Origin: Clonostachys chloroleuca
Taxonomy: Eukaryota; Ascomycota; Sordariomycetes; Hypocreales; Bionectriaceae
Assembly: GCA_037952775.1 (NCBI GenBank)
Contig: JBANAY010000004.1
Span: forward strand, 12,958,001-13,022,000
Length of the DNA stretch: 64,000 bases
Direction: 5' to 3'
Part shown: positions 36,211 to 47,931 of the stretch, piece by piece
Numbering within the stretch: the first letter of the stretch is position 1
Layout: every line of letters starts with the position of its first letter
The notes under the pieces: model-generated
What the model was told of the DNA's origin: nothing
The model's input: only the letters and a program-made list of their open reading frames with translations
Database searches by the model: none
Position numbers and translations under genes: made by a program

Positions 36211-38287
36211 TTAGTTGTTCTTGCGTACAAGTTTCGCCTCCTCATCGCTGTCATCGTCGTCGTCGTCGTCGTCGTCGTCATCATCATCAAGATCTGACAT
36301 CTTGTCGCCATCTTCTCCGACGGCGAAGATAGTCTCTCCATCAAGAGACTCGCGCGGGAGAGGGCGATGGCTGGATGATGATGCTGCAGCTACGGCGGTT
36401 CCAGCAACAGCAGCTCCGGCGATTCCGGCACCAGCAAATGCGGCACCAGTGGACTGTTGTCCTTGACTCTGGCCCCGGTTTTTACCAACATTGGCCTCCT
36501 CGTCGTCATCGTCAAAGTCATCCGGGACACCAATGTCGGCAAACTCGAAATTACCATCATCGTCCTGGGCGACTTCGTCACTCATGGCAAAACGGCGGTT
36601 GTTGGCTGTAGGGCGCCAGATGTATGCGATCCAAACAACATCGGCAAAGTAGACAATGTTCAGCCACCCATCAAGCACAAACCATCTGGATTTCCAATGC
36701 TTGGGGACGAAATTTGGATCCCGGATCGAGGCGAACGCAAAACTGTTGAAGAACAAGAAACCGAAGATGACGATGATGCTGGCAAGAATGGCCCACCATA
36801 GCTTCTTGTACATGCCTTCTTTGACATTCTGCTTACGCTCCCTGAGCTCCTTGAGTGTGGCGTTCAATGAGTTCAAGGTCCACACATAGAACGCTGTCAA
36901 GGTGCTGGCGAGTGGAAGAACAATGAGTAGAACGAAGGGCGCTGAACGAGCATTAGCCGATTTTGAACCGGAGAAACTTGGCACTTATACCGGACTTACT
37001 AGCACTCTCGGGAGAAACAATGAGACTGGTGATTGAATACATCAGGCCGAAGATAAAATGAGCAGCTGCCAACCACCGAACCCAGATCATTGTTCGACCA
37101 AGGCTGGGCTTCACTACACCGTATCCCATGCAGACAATGAGGAGTAGAAAGAAGGAGAAGGAGTTGCGAGCTGAATTGAGGATAGCAACGATGATGAGCA
37201 TGACCTTGGACCCGATATTAGAGCCATTGTGGTTCTTGAAATCTGTAGGGCAGGTTAGTTGAGGTGCTTCGGTCACGGTTCACTACTTTAGTCGCTGCGT
37301 ACCATAGAAGCCCCATGTCATCACCATTTCTATTGGGAGGAAGGCCAAGATGGCAGTGATGTAGTTCTGAACAGCCACTGGTTTTTGTTAGCCACGAAGA
37401 CGTGATATGAGAAGGACAGGAATTGACAGACATATATCATGACGGTGCTGGTAATAGAGGACTCCCCAGTAGCCAGCGACCAGAAGGTACAGGATGGTAA
37501 CACCACCGTAGAATGGAAGCTTGGGAATCTGTGTTGCAGCGAGTTCACCGTAGGCATTGCGGAATTCGGCGATGGCAGTATACGGGTGTGAGTTGTCCGA
37601 ATGAGTGAACACACAATAGTATCCCGTCTTCTTGATCGAGTACTTGAAAGGCGTGGCATGGTCGAGATGCACGGCCTGTGTTATGACCTTGCTTTTGGAC
37701 TTCTCGTCCACATCGGGGGCGACGATGTACTGATCAATGCTCGACGAGTTACATCGGCCTTGGTTAACAAAGTCTTGGTTGCAAACGGCCAGAACCTGTC
37801 GGGCAGAGCTGTGTTAGCAAATGTCCAACCGAATTGCGCCGACACGGGCATAAATATTCACCTTGAAGCCATTGGGGCCATCGATTTCGACGAGGCCCTT
37901 GTCCTTCCACTCGAAAATGAGGAAACTTGCCACCGGGTCCTTGCCTTCCTTCTTCGGTTGGTCGAGGAATTTGATATGAATGAAGGGATCGATAGGACCA
38001 CCCCAGGACTTTCTGTCGTACATGCCTTCATAGTTGGTTTGTATCGTTAGGGATGACCTCTTAACACAGATTGGGTTCAGGGTGGACAAAACAAACCGGC
38101 ACACCAGTGGTTATCTTCTGGTTTTTCATTCTAAGCGAAGAGATGCTTTGTTAATACCTGTTCATAGGCGGCCGAATGAGGGTAAATGTTTGGGCTCGAG
38201 GGATCCCAAACGTACAAGAGCGAGCTCCAGCGCCTGGGCCGTCCAGAAGGACAGGGACAGGACCATTAGGCTCCATAATAGCTTCAT
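36211..38287 (-). CDS. GOST-family (PTM1/GPR107-like) seven-helix membrane protein
   Basis: Golgi/secretory-pathway protein of the lung seven-transmembrane receptor family (Ptm1 in yeast). The N-terminus MKLLWSLMVLSLSFWTAQA is a signal peptide, starting at ATG 38287. A lumenal domain follows with NYEGMYDRKSWGGPIDPFIH and FEWKDKGLVEIDGP. Several exons then supply the transmembrane helices; parts readable include WGVLYYQHRHD and, in the last exon, FVLLIVLPLASTLTAFYVW and AILASIIVIFGFLFFNSFA with HWKSRWFVLDGWLN. The cytosolic tail is long and acidic, ending in an uninterrupted aspartate run encoded by GAT/GAC repeats (reverse complement of the CGT/CAT series near 36,250-36,292), then SDEEAKLVRKNN. 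Role: Golgi organisation or trafficking, from the family. Internal exon borders were not all resolved. Confidence 0.85.
36250..36292. repeat. Trinucleotide repeat coding for poly-Asp
   Basis: Perfect and near-perfect CGT/CAT triplets inside the last exon of the GOST-family gene encode a run of about 13 Asp. Such tracts vary in length between strains. Confidence 0.8.
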
Positions 38288-39186
38288 ATTGACTGAGTAT
38301 CGCAGGATGTCTCCTCCAGAAATAGACGCGAGGCTTGGACCGCTGGTTGAGGCGATCGCACCTTAAAGCTTGTCGTGGGCGCAAAGGGGTAGCGACGCTC
38401 CCGCGAGCGAGCGGTTCTCGGCTGGGACTCTCAAGGCTTATCGACTGTGGGATTCGATGCGTTCGTCGGACATGTCGCGATTCGGCCAAGGTTGATACAG
38501 CAGTCAATACGGTGGGCTGGTGCTGTTGATGCTATCCGAACATCCAAGAGGCATGGGAGAGGTGCGATCAAGGTAGCCAGGGTGGCAGTTTCTCGGCACT
38601 TACGTATCCACGACATGGAGCCCATTATTCATTGCCTAGAGCTCAGCAACCTTGTCCGGGTGCACTGGAGCTAGTGCACCAAATCGACGCCCAGGTCCAC
38701 CCAAAATCACACCTTTTAGTACATTTTGACATAGTATAGCCCCACTGTCTCAGGACGATTGGTCTAGAGGACTTCTTCTGTCTAGAAACGTACTAGTAGA
38801 TGTCATTTCCACGGGCCCAGAGGTCAATCTGATTCCACTTTGAAGGACAGCTAAAGTTTAGATAGCTATTGCAAATAGGCACTTAAAAACACCTGTAACT
38901 ATTGCAAGCCTCTCCGAAATAATTTTAACAGCTGAAATAATTCGTCGGACTTTTCAGCTTTAATCAACCACCTAGTGATCAATCAAACCAATCGAATCAA
39001 TGTTAATGAATCAATCAACCGACGTTGTTTTGCTGATTGGAAACGCAGTCCAGGGCCCACCCGCCCACTAGATCTAGCACCACATGAAACTAAGCCAGCC
39101 GGAGCCAGGTTAATCATCCCAAATCTTTATATCTGGGGCTAGGGGAGGAAAACAATCAACGAAAACGACACCCACGATAAGCAGCC
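38288..39186. other. Divergent promoter region, GOST protein / U-box cyclophilin
   Basis: 0.9 kb between divergent genes. The cyclophilin-proximal part (38,961-39,018) carries six ATCAA units and one CCAAT, and a TTATAT stretch lies near 39,125. No coding potential seen. Confidence 0.5.
38961..39018. promoter_or_regulatory. Cluster of six ATCAA units with a CCAAT box
   Basis: ATCAA occurs at about 38,963, 38,979, 38,983, 38,996, 39,010 and 39,014, with CCAAT at about 38,988, within 60 bp and about 170-225 bp upstream of the cyclophilin ATG. It could be a CCAAT/HAP-type promoter region or simple AT-rich repetition. Function is inferred. Confidence 0.3.
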
Positions 39187-41063
39187 ATGGGAAAGGGAAC
39201 AGACAAGCTCTATGTGAGGACACCCGCTATCCCAACAATTATCAAAGAAGCTTGCCCGTCCACTAACCAGCTTTAGATTACCCATTCCGAGTGGTCATCC
39301 TCCGACGCCTTCTCAGCCAGCGTCGGCGCAAACGCCGGCTCGCGCAACGCCGCCAATGGTGCGCCCTTCCGTCGCCTGCCCTTCAACTTCTGCGCCGCCT
39401 CCCTCCAGCCGTTCAAGAACCCCGTGTGCACCCCCGACGGCACCATCTTCGACGTCGAGGTCATCGGCGCCTGGCTCGAGAAGCATCCCGGCCAGAACCC
39501 CGTCGACGGCGAGCCGCTGAGCAAGAAGGATCTGATCAGGCTCAACTTCTCCAGGAATGCCGGCACCGACTCGCTGGGCGCCGGCTTGTCGGACGGCAAG
39601 GGCGACCTCGTCGACCCCGTGACGTACAAGGTCTTCACGGACAACACCCACATCGTCGCGATCCGGCACGGCAGCTACGCCAACGTGTTCGCGTGGGAGA
39701 CGGTCGAGCGCATGAACATCAAGGCCAAGCTCTGGCAGGATCTCGTCGACGACGAGCCGTTCACGCGCGCCGACATCATCACGCTCCAGGATCCCCTTAA
39801 CGCCTCGGCTCGGAATCTGGACCAGTTCAAGTTTCTGAAGGATGGCCACCAGGCCCAGCTCACCTCGGAGCAGGAGCTGGCCAGGCAAGAGGGGAATATA
39901 AACGCGAGCGCTCTGGGAAGCATGGGAGACAAGGTGGTGAAGGCCAAGGCCGCCGTGGAGAGAGCCCGCAAAGCGAGGGAAGCCGGAGCGGACGTGAACC
40001 GGAGCTCGGGCTTGCTGGCCAAAGGTTCGTCAGCTGCCCTGTCCCAAGTAGCGCCCGCTGCCCGCCGCTCGATGATCCAGGATAAGAAGCTGGCGACCAA
40101 TGCCGCGGCCTATACGAGCGGTAAGGCTGCGGCCAGTTTCACCAGCACTGGCCTGACGCCAGAGACGAGTGGCGAGCGGGCGATTCTCACCGAAGAGGAG
40201 TACATGCTGAAGCAGAAGCGAGTCAAGACAAAGGGCTATGCTAGAATGGAGACAAATATGGGCGACCTTACGATCGAGCTACACCCCGAGTTTGCGCCCA
40301 AGGCTGTGTGGAATTTTATCAAGCTGGCGCAAAAGGGGTACTACAAGGATGTCGCATTTCATCGCAACATTCCCAAGTTCATGATACAAGGAGGCGATCC
40401 CTCTGGGACAGGGCGAGGGGGTTCCAGCATCTGGGGCAAATATTTTGACGACGAGTTTGATGGCCCGATGACGCATAATGCCCGGGGAACTGGTAAGTTA
40501 CCAGCCCATTCTTTGGTTTAGTACGCGTTGTAAGCATACTGACAAAATGACTTGAAGTTTCCATGGCCAACAAGGGCAAAAACACAAACTCGAGCCAGTT
40601 CTTTATCACTTACAAGGCAACTCCCCACCTGGACCGCAAACACACCATCTTCGGACGTATAGTCGACGGTGATGGAGTTCTTGCAAAAATGGAGGCAGCG
40701 CCGATAGACTCCTCAAACCGACCCTTGAACGATATTGTTATTCATGACATTGCCGTATTTGTTGATCCCTTTGAGGAATTCCAGAAGCAAAAGAGGAAGA
40801 CCGAGTTAGAAGAAAAAGAGAAGGAGGAGATACGAAAACAGGGAGGCACCGAGGATGATAAAACTACGTGGACTGGCAAAAGAATACGGCAAGACGGCAC
40901 TATTGACGACACCGGGCCCTCTCAAACAGTTGGAAAGTATCTCAAGACGAGTTCTGGCCGTGAGGAGATACTCCATGATGGAGCCGACAATGGCGCATGG
41001 GGAGGAGAACCGTCAAAGAAGAAGGTCAAGACAGGAGGCTTTGGCAATTTTGACAGCTGGTAA
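39187..41063 (+). CDS. U-box cyclophilin (PPIL2/Cyp60 type), spliceosome-associated
   Basis: Peptidyl-prolyl isomerase joined to a U-box, homologous to human PPIL2 and yeast-type Cyp8, acting in the nucleus with the spliceosome (family knowledge). Model join(39187..39213, 39277..40492, 40558..41063), 582 residues. The U-box region (about 35-110) has [20 protein letters not shown] and [20 protein letters not shown] helical linker rich in Ala/Lys follows. The cyclophilin domain (about 310-470) contains [20 protein letters not shown] and [20 protein letters not shown] with the catalytic Arg in FHRN. His replaces the Trp that contacts cyclosporin in CypA, so drug binding is expected to be weak. 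The tail is Lys/Glu-rich and ends [13 protein letters not shown]. The short first exon (27 nt) could be missed by gene finders. Confidence 0.92.
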
Positions 41064-41230
41064 ATTCAGCATGATATATTTCCAACCCTAAATTCGTTAA
41101 TCATAAAAAGGGGGCTTGTACTCCCCATCAGCCCGCTCGCTGACTAGCTATGTATGTATATATGTTGCCATAGTAGGCGACGCACTCATATTCCATTTTT
41201 CTAATGTATTCAACTCAGCAGAGCAGCGAT

Positions 41231-43265
41231 TTAGACCATGATAGGCAGAGTTTCATCCGAGATTGCAGGTATATAGTTCATGGGAATGTCCTCCCACGGC
41301 GGGGATTCGACCCTGGCTTGGATGATCAGTTTCACAGTCCGTGCTTGATCCAATCCAGTTTCGACATAGATAGCGTCCAGACGCTCAATAATGTATTGCC
41401 GTGTCTCACGGGTGCACGAAGACGACATGCCGAGGGTGTACAGAGGCCAGACAATTGTGTTGCTGGCTGATGCGAGAGTCATAAACCGCTCAGGGTCACC
41501 TCGACCATCGTCAGATTGGGTAGGGTCAAGCAGTGTCGGTCTTGGAGAGCCACCTGGCGATTCGGGTGTTCTGTGGCGAGGTGGTCTGGGGGATGGAATG
41601 GGACACGCCGAGGCGATGCGCTGCGGGGGGTCTGTGGTTGGGACAAAGTGGCATTGGCTACCAGCCATAGCATCGCGGAAGCTAATGACGCCAAAGTGCT
41701 GCGGGACACTAGCAATGATGGAGTCTCCAAGCAATTCCAACATTCTCATAGATTTCACTAGGAGAATCTGGTGCCTCATCGGTGGTACCGCTGTCCGAGC
41801 CATGCTGGAGCACAGCTGCTCCAAGATGGTCTCCTGGACAAGCATTCTCATAGTGCGCATGCCATTCCATGTTGTAGCCTGCGCAAAACCACGGTAGAGG
41901 TGACACCAGCTGCTCAGAATTGCCGAGTTTGGTCGAGTGACCTGGACGGACCGGTAGTGCCAAACCCGAGGCATCTCACTGACAAGTGTAGCAAACTCAT
42001 TCTCTACATCGGCAAGCTTAGCGACGATCTCGTCCGTGTCCTTGAGGATCTTTTGCTTGATGTCATTTCGAATTTGCAGGGCTCGGCAAATGGGCTCGAA
42101 CATCCGCCATGTTGGGTCTTTGGTGTTGGTATACTGTCCCAGTTCATTTCTTAGATCCAACATGGCCTGAGGCATTGGGAGGCCGGCTTGAATGCAGGTA
42201 ATGAGAACAGAATGGCACAGCATAAGGAACATTCTTGTGCCAGCCTTCGTACGGAAGGGTGTGGCACCCCTCATCCGGGTGAGAGCGGCAGCGCCGTTCA
42301 CATGGTCCTTCCAAGCCCCCATAGTTTGCGGGGTGCGGCCAGTGATAAACTCGTAAGTGCCGAGCACCAGCACAGCAAGCATGGTGCTATCACTGACGGC
42401 CTCTGCGGGGTTCTGAAGGGCAGCGTTTGTCAACTGTAAAGCGGTGCCGTAACTCTGGCGAGATTGTACCATCATGTCATGGCTGCGAGTGATCTTGGAG
42501 AGACCAGCCAGCCCAACTGCAGTCATGCTGGCAGTGACGCAGTCCAGGACCTCGGATTTCCCCTTGGGGGGCTTCCACACGTCATAGACGAAGTCATAAT
42601 TCTGGTAGCAACCAAAATCAACAGCTACATATCGAGAAAAGAAGAACGCAGTCCCTCGTTCTTGCAGCGAATGTGTCAAGGGGTACTGGAGGACTAGAGA
42701 CGATGTACCCGAGTCGATCAAGATATCGCCATTGTCCGAGTCGTTGGACGAAGGTGATGTGCCCGATGAACCGCTGCTGGGTGTGAGCATCGAGAATAGG
42801 GCCGAGGAGAAGGACGGAACGCATGTCGCGGTGCCTTGTTCGTGGTGAGCGTAAGGTTGCGAAGGATGGATTTGCTTTGGAGGAGGTCGAGGCGCAGTGA
42901 TTTTCGCCATGGGTTCAGGCTTCGTGGGCTTCTTGACAGCGCCAGTCTTGGTAGTCCTTGTTGTTCTCGTGGCCTTCTTGATTACATGGCTGCTCTCGTC
43001 ACGGAACATGAGGTCGACCATGTTTCGATACCCAGGGCACTTCTGTTCGCGCTTCTCACACTGACCACACTCGGGTTCGCGCTGGTCACACTGGAGATTC
43101 GCGAGGGACCGGATTAGAAAACCATGTACACTGGAATGGGGCAGAGACGAGCGATGGTATACGGCTCGAAAGGACAACGGCTATTGGGGATCGTTCTGAA
43201 CCTACCCGGACCTTGCGCTCCCGGCAATTGGAACATCCTTTGGAAGGTTTACCACAGTAAACCAT
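41231..43265 (-). CDS. Zn2Cys6 transcription factor with fungal-specific C-terminal domain
   Basis: Model complement(41231..43090, 43206..43265), 639 residues. Exon 1 codes MVYCGKPSKGCSNCRERKVR, and the splice completes the binuclear cluster. The six cysteines C11, C14, C21, C28, C31 and C38 have C-x2-C-x6-C-x6-C-x2-C-x6-C spacing, as in Gal4-type factors. A Lys/Pro-rich linker follows, then a mainly helical region typical of the fungal-specific Fungal_trans_2 type (ALVLQYPLTHSLQERGTAFF-like segments through LYRGFAQATTWNGMRTMRM). The target pathway cannot be deduced; there is no adjoining metabolic cluster. The gene runs convergently with the cyclophilin gene, with only about 170 bp between them. 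Confidence 0.9.
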
Positions 43266-46200
43266 GATGGGCGGTAATGGGCAATGTTGGCGATTGATAG
43301 AATAGTTTCGCCAAGGACTGAACTGATCGTCAACGAGAGTTTCTCAGCGCGCAGGCAGGCTGGATTGACGAGGGATAGATATGTCGCTGATTGATAGCTA
43401 TTGTTTCCCTGGCTGCGCATTTATTAGAATTCGGAGAGGGGCAATATGTCGAGACAGTGTGTCTGGGACGGCTCTGGGCGTAGGTCCTGCAGGTGTTGAG
43501 GGGGGTAGCGAACGGACTGGTGGGATATGGAAGATTGTGAACGGAAGAGGAGTCAGATGGAGGTTACATGCAGCGAGCGCGTGGCAAGGCAGGCACCTTG
43601 AAGCGACCTATGTGCCCAGTTTCTCTGCCATCCTTCTGCTGCACCGCACCGGTGGTTTTAGTGCCAACAAGCCGACACTAACATCCAACTGGCTGGCGCT
43701 TGTGTTTCTGCAGCCCGGCCGCAGTAAGCAGGCTAGCTGCTAGCCCCTATGTATACCTGCTAGGTACATAATACCAGTTGATGAAGTGGTGGGGAGAAGT
43801 AACGTTCGGCCGCCGCCCTCACCCAATCAGTGGCGCAGACGCTGATGAATGTGCCTGGCACCCGGTGTTAAGCTGCGTCCTAGCGAGGACCTGACATATC
43901 GCTCCGGCTCCGCTATCGACATGACAGCGGTAGCTCTAATTAAGTGTCTCCCTACCGAGTTGGGTCTCAGCTGAATGCAAATGTGCCGGCCGTCGTGCCC
44001 ATGTACCGTCACTGATCCGATGGATCAGACGCCTGGATGGTAGAGAGCGGCAATATGGTGCTCATGCATAGATACGGGCTCAGATGCCCAACTTCCCGTT
44101 GAGCTGTTGAGTGCGAGAGCCATTGCCACCGCTGACTGTATTGAGTTATGCAGACTCGGCACAAGTCCCAACCAGACCCGCCGTTAAACACGGTACATCA
44201 GCTCTGTGCCGAATCTAATTCCACTGGCGTTGGCCCTACACTGCCCCAACATTCCGTGCGCTCTCACATCATTCGAGGCTCGAAGGGAATGAGTTGCTGC
44301 TATCAGTTCCGTCTTGAGACGCACTTTATGAGCCTTTGAATGGCCATTTCGCCGTCACTAACACGTTTTATCACCTAGTTAGGTACCAAGAGGCAAAGCC
44401 TATGCCATCATCTACTCTAGGAGAGGGAGGGAAAAGTTCCGGAGCAGATCTCAGCTGGAGATGGAGATGGGATTTCCCCTTTAGGGATGGTCTTTGCATC
44501 CTTCGTTGACATGCCAGGCAAATTTAATTCACGCTAGTTGTCGTGGTTTCTTTGCAAGGTCGCCTGGTTCATTCTCGATGTATTGCCTGCTTGATGTGTT
44601 CGATGACGATGATTGATTTCTAGCTAAAGTTCACCATTCCTGTTTCTCCAACAATTCCATGAACTCAATATTGAGTAGTGCCAAGGTTTTATTGTATACG
44701 GGATTTACATGCATTTAGCTTGACAATGACCCCATATTACGCAAGTGGCGCTCTCGTTTAGCGTTCTAGTCGTTTGTTTTACTTTCAAGACTGCCGATGA
44801 AAATACATTCAAACAACTAACGACTACTACGGCCGCTAAAAAGGTTCTACCCCAAGATTCGACCATACAATTTCTCGCAACTCAGCAATACCACCTCAAG
44901 TAGGCGAGTTATTAAAGCATTCTATCCACGGGTCACAGTACCTAGCAGGACGATGAAGTCCATTCTGCGTAGATAGTGGTTGAGTGTCTATTCTGATGAC
45001 ATTATGAGAAGCCAGTTAGGATTTAGGAAGAGAGGTGCTCTGAATCCGACCGTTTCAGAGCGGTTTCTTTAAGTGCCAGCTAACAACGTGGCCACCCTTC
45101 CTTCCATTGATATCTTGGGGCTAAGAAATGTCTATTATCCGAAGACTTGGCATACCCTCAATTCCTTCCCTCTTTCTCTGCTCTTCCCATATCTCTGTTG
45201 TCTAAGTTCATGTTCGTCCAAGATCGCCAGCCAGCTCACAACCAACAGCAGCGTTGCGCTAGGCTTGAGCTAGCGACGCTATAGCGATTGTCACGACGGA
45301 ACTTCATGGCAAATTTCGTCCGCGAGTCCTTCGAGCACCGGCATCCTTTGTATCATGTAAATTATCGTCCAGATGCTCTGCACCATTTCGAACGGTTTCG
45401 AGGGCCGCCAATATCCAATCGATATGCTCCAAGCAAGAGCAGGCCACAGAAGGATCATCCGGTTTAACTTGATATCGCCTGGTTGGAGGGAAGCAATGCG
45501 TGGCTAAGCCGGCCGATGCAACGCTGCCGACTGGTCCCGTCACAGCACACCACCGCTGAACGAGGTGTGCAGTTATGGAGGATAGCCGCCACCTCGTATC
45601 ACATTTAGGCATTTCACTACCATACATAAATACATGCGTAGGACATGCAGACTGCAAGGAGAAGACTCGCAACCCATGTACTCAGCTGCCGCTGCGGATG
45701 TATCGACGTTTCCGTTCTGCCCCTTGTGCATGCATCATGATGCCCTGCATCTGCATTAATGAGCACATGGACATATGTACTGTTACGTTAAACCGGAAAC
45801 GACGAGTCCCGAATCCCCTGCTCGAAGACGGCACAGCAACAAAGCCCCCCCCCCCCCTTCCCATCATCACATGCCCAAGCTGAACCTCGGACGCCATCTT
45901 ATCCAGACCTCCTCGATAAGCTTCCAGGAGCTTTCGAAGCTGACCGCGTGATTGCCCCTCGAATTACTCAATATTAGATCCGCTGCTGGCTACTGACAGA
46001 AAGCTGCCGAGTAGCCAGCTACCGGCATATACCGTCCAGCAGCAGCTAGAGAGGTGGCCAACCCATGTCAGATAGATTCAGCCGCACGCACTTTCTCTCC
46101 ACTCCAGTGCAACAGTACAGTTGCAGAGCGTAACATTGGAAGGGTTGGTTGGTCACCTATGCAGGCCCCTTTATAGTACCAAACTTGATTATCGGCGAGC

Positions 46201-46758
46201 ACAGCTCCCAAAGCTGAACCTGTTTAGAACCCAGATTCATGTCTTCTCATCCTTCAAATGTCGCTGCGGGGTCATACTTGCGCAGAAATAGACTCAGCGT
46301 CCAGTCAAGGCGACTTCTTGAGCGCATCATTCCACGGTCAAATGCTACTTTGCACCGCCGCCAGGCCTAACTTTGTGCTATTGGCCTTTGGGGCTTATCG
46401 AGAGGGCCCAGAATCAAATCAACATATCAATATCCGTGACACGTACCCTCCAAGGATCTGCGCTACTCTCGGTTTATAAGCTTTCCAATGATACTCCAGG
46501 TATTTGACATGAGAGACTCTACCAACACTCCTTTATCCGTCCCAATCTTGATGTATCACCAAATAGTATTATTAGCAAGAGGTTCCACACGTTCTGTACC
46601 GGCAGTGGGGAGTAAAAATAACAATTTGAACCCTATCTGGAACCTCGTAGATTTAAATGCGAGACACTGGCAAGACAAGGCAAGGAAATCCGAAGGCAAG
46701 GCAGAATAAGACTGAGACAAACCATCTGAATGCTATAAACGGTATTATGGTTTCAACT
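43266..46758. other. 3.5-kb gene-free region between Zn2Cys6 factor and GH16
   Basis: Only short frames without recognisable content. Includes a C13 tract at 45845-45857. The part near 43,266-43,560 is the promoter of the Zn2Cys6 gene. No RNA gene or transposon recognised. Confidence 0.5.
45845..45857. repeat. Poly-C tract, 13 consecutive C
   Basis: Longest G/C homopolymer in the window. Its exact length is doubtful given the other homopolymer-linked frame breaks. Confidence 0.8.
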
Positions 46759-47931
46759 CTAAGCCTCGAGGAGAAACAAGACGATTGCCAAAACAAACCC
46801 ACTGTGTGCAATGCCCCCAGCTCTAGATGAGATGGCTGTTCCTCTTTCTCTGTCACTCCGGTCATTTTCACTGTTTTCTGCCTCCTTAGTAGTGGCGTCG
46901 GTGGTCTTTAGAAAAAACTTGCCCCCAGAAACGGCATCGCCTGCAGTTCCATCTGGGATCAAACATGTATCCTTTGGTGTCATTCCCTCGTTACGGCATG
47001 CTGCCAATTGACCTTTGAGGTGATCCGGATTTGATGAGTTGAAATAAGCTTTGACGTAGCGAACAACCATGAGGGAATCGCTCTTGGGTGGCCCTCCCGA
47101 CCACAGGGGGTTCCCGTTACTCCAATGCTGGAGTATCATATGACCTCCTCTTGTGGGCATCTCCTCGCCCTGCATTACAACCAATAGCTGACTATCAGCA
47201 TAGAAGGCTACTTTCCCAGGCAGATAGTCGATTCGATATTCGTGAAAGTCAACTGTCGGGTTAAAAGTCAAGTTTACTCGTCGGTAGGTCCCTGTTTTGG
47301 TTGCGTCGTATCCAGCCATTTTCGATTGCCGAGAGTGAACAACAAGGCTCAATGGATAAACATTATTCGTATGATCGAACTGCGCTGAGAGAAACTCCAT
47401 GTCAATCTCTTGGGTGTCATTGAAATACTAAAGACGTCTGTCAGAGCTAGTCGCCGCAATGATTGTAAGAGAAACATATACCCAAAAAAAGGCTGCACAA
47501 GTGCCTGGCACTTGCGGCAACTTCATCGATGCTCGGTACGATCCCCAGTGAAGATCCAGTCGAGATGAGTCGAGCTCAGCCGATAGAACTAAATTATCCT
47601 CGATCATACTGCTCACACGCAATGCAACTCCGGCGTCATTTGCATTCCCATCTATGCTGCCGGCCGAGGCTGGCCTTGCTTCGACGTTGCTGGGTTTGAA
47701 TGATTTTCCAAAGCCGCCACGGCCATCTTCGGCAGAGACATTAAATCGTTGTCTTATCCAATCAGTGTTTCCCGACAGGTCGTGTATAACACTAAAGTCC
47801 GTCTCAAGTGCTTCGGTGAACATCCATTCTTCACCATGTTGTGTCAAATTCCTAGCCCGGTAGCCGCACTCGCAGTCAGCTGTAACAAGAGCGATGGTGG
47901 CCAAGCCTGAAAGAAGACGGAAGAGATACAT
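46759..47931 (-). CDS. GPI-anchored glycoside hydrolase family 16
   Basis: Extracellular glucan-acting hydrolase or transglycosylase. Model complement(46759..47427, 47482..47931), 372 residues, 54-nt intron. Start ATG 47931 begins a signal peptide MYLFRLLSGLATIALVTA; an in-frame GTG 39 bases upstream is not used. The beta-jelly-roll core includes WGSYRASMKLPQVPGTCAAF, and the splice creates FFWYFNDTQEIDMEFLS. This contains the GH16 active-site signature E-I-D-M-E, with E157 as expected nucleophile and E161 as acid/base. Later segments FHEYRIDYLPGKVAFYADSQ and MILQHWSNGNPLWSGGPPK fit the family. A Ser/Thr/Glu-rich linker and C-terminal hydrophobic tail (GFVLAIVLFLLEA) suggest a GPI anchor. The substrate (beta-1,3 or mixed-linked glucan, or wall remodelling) is not decidable here. 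Confidence 0.88.

Noticed and set aside
38750..38830. GATTGGTCTAGAG stretch resembling a tRNA D-arm
   Set aside because: No matching acceptor stem, anticodon stem or TTCGAAT arm.
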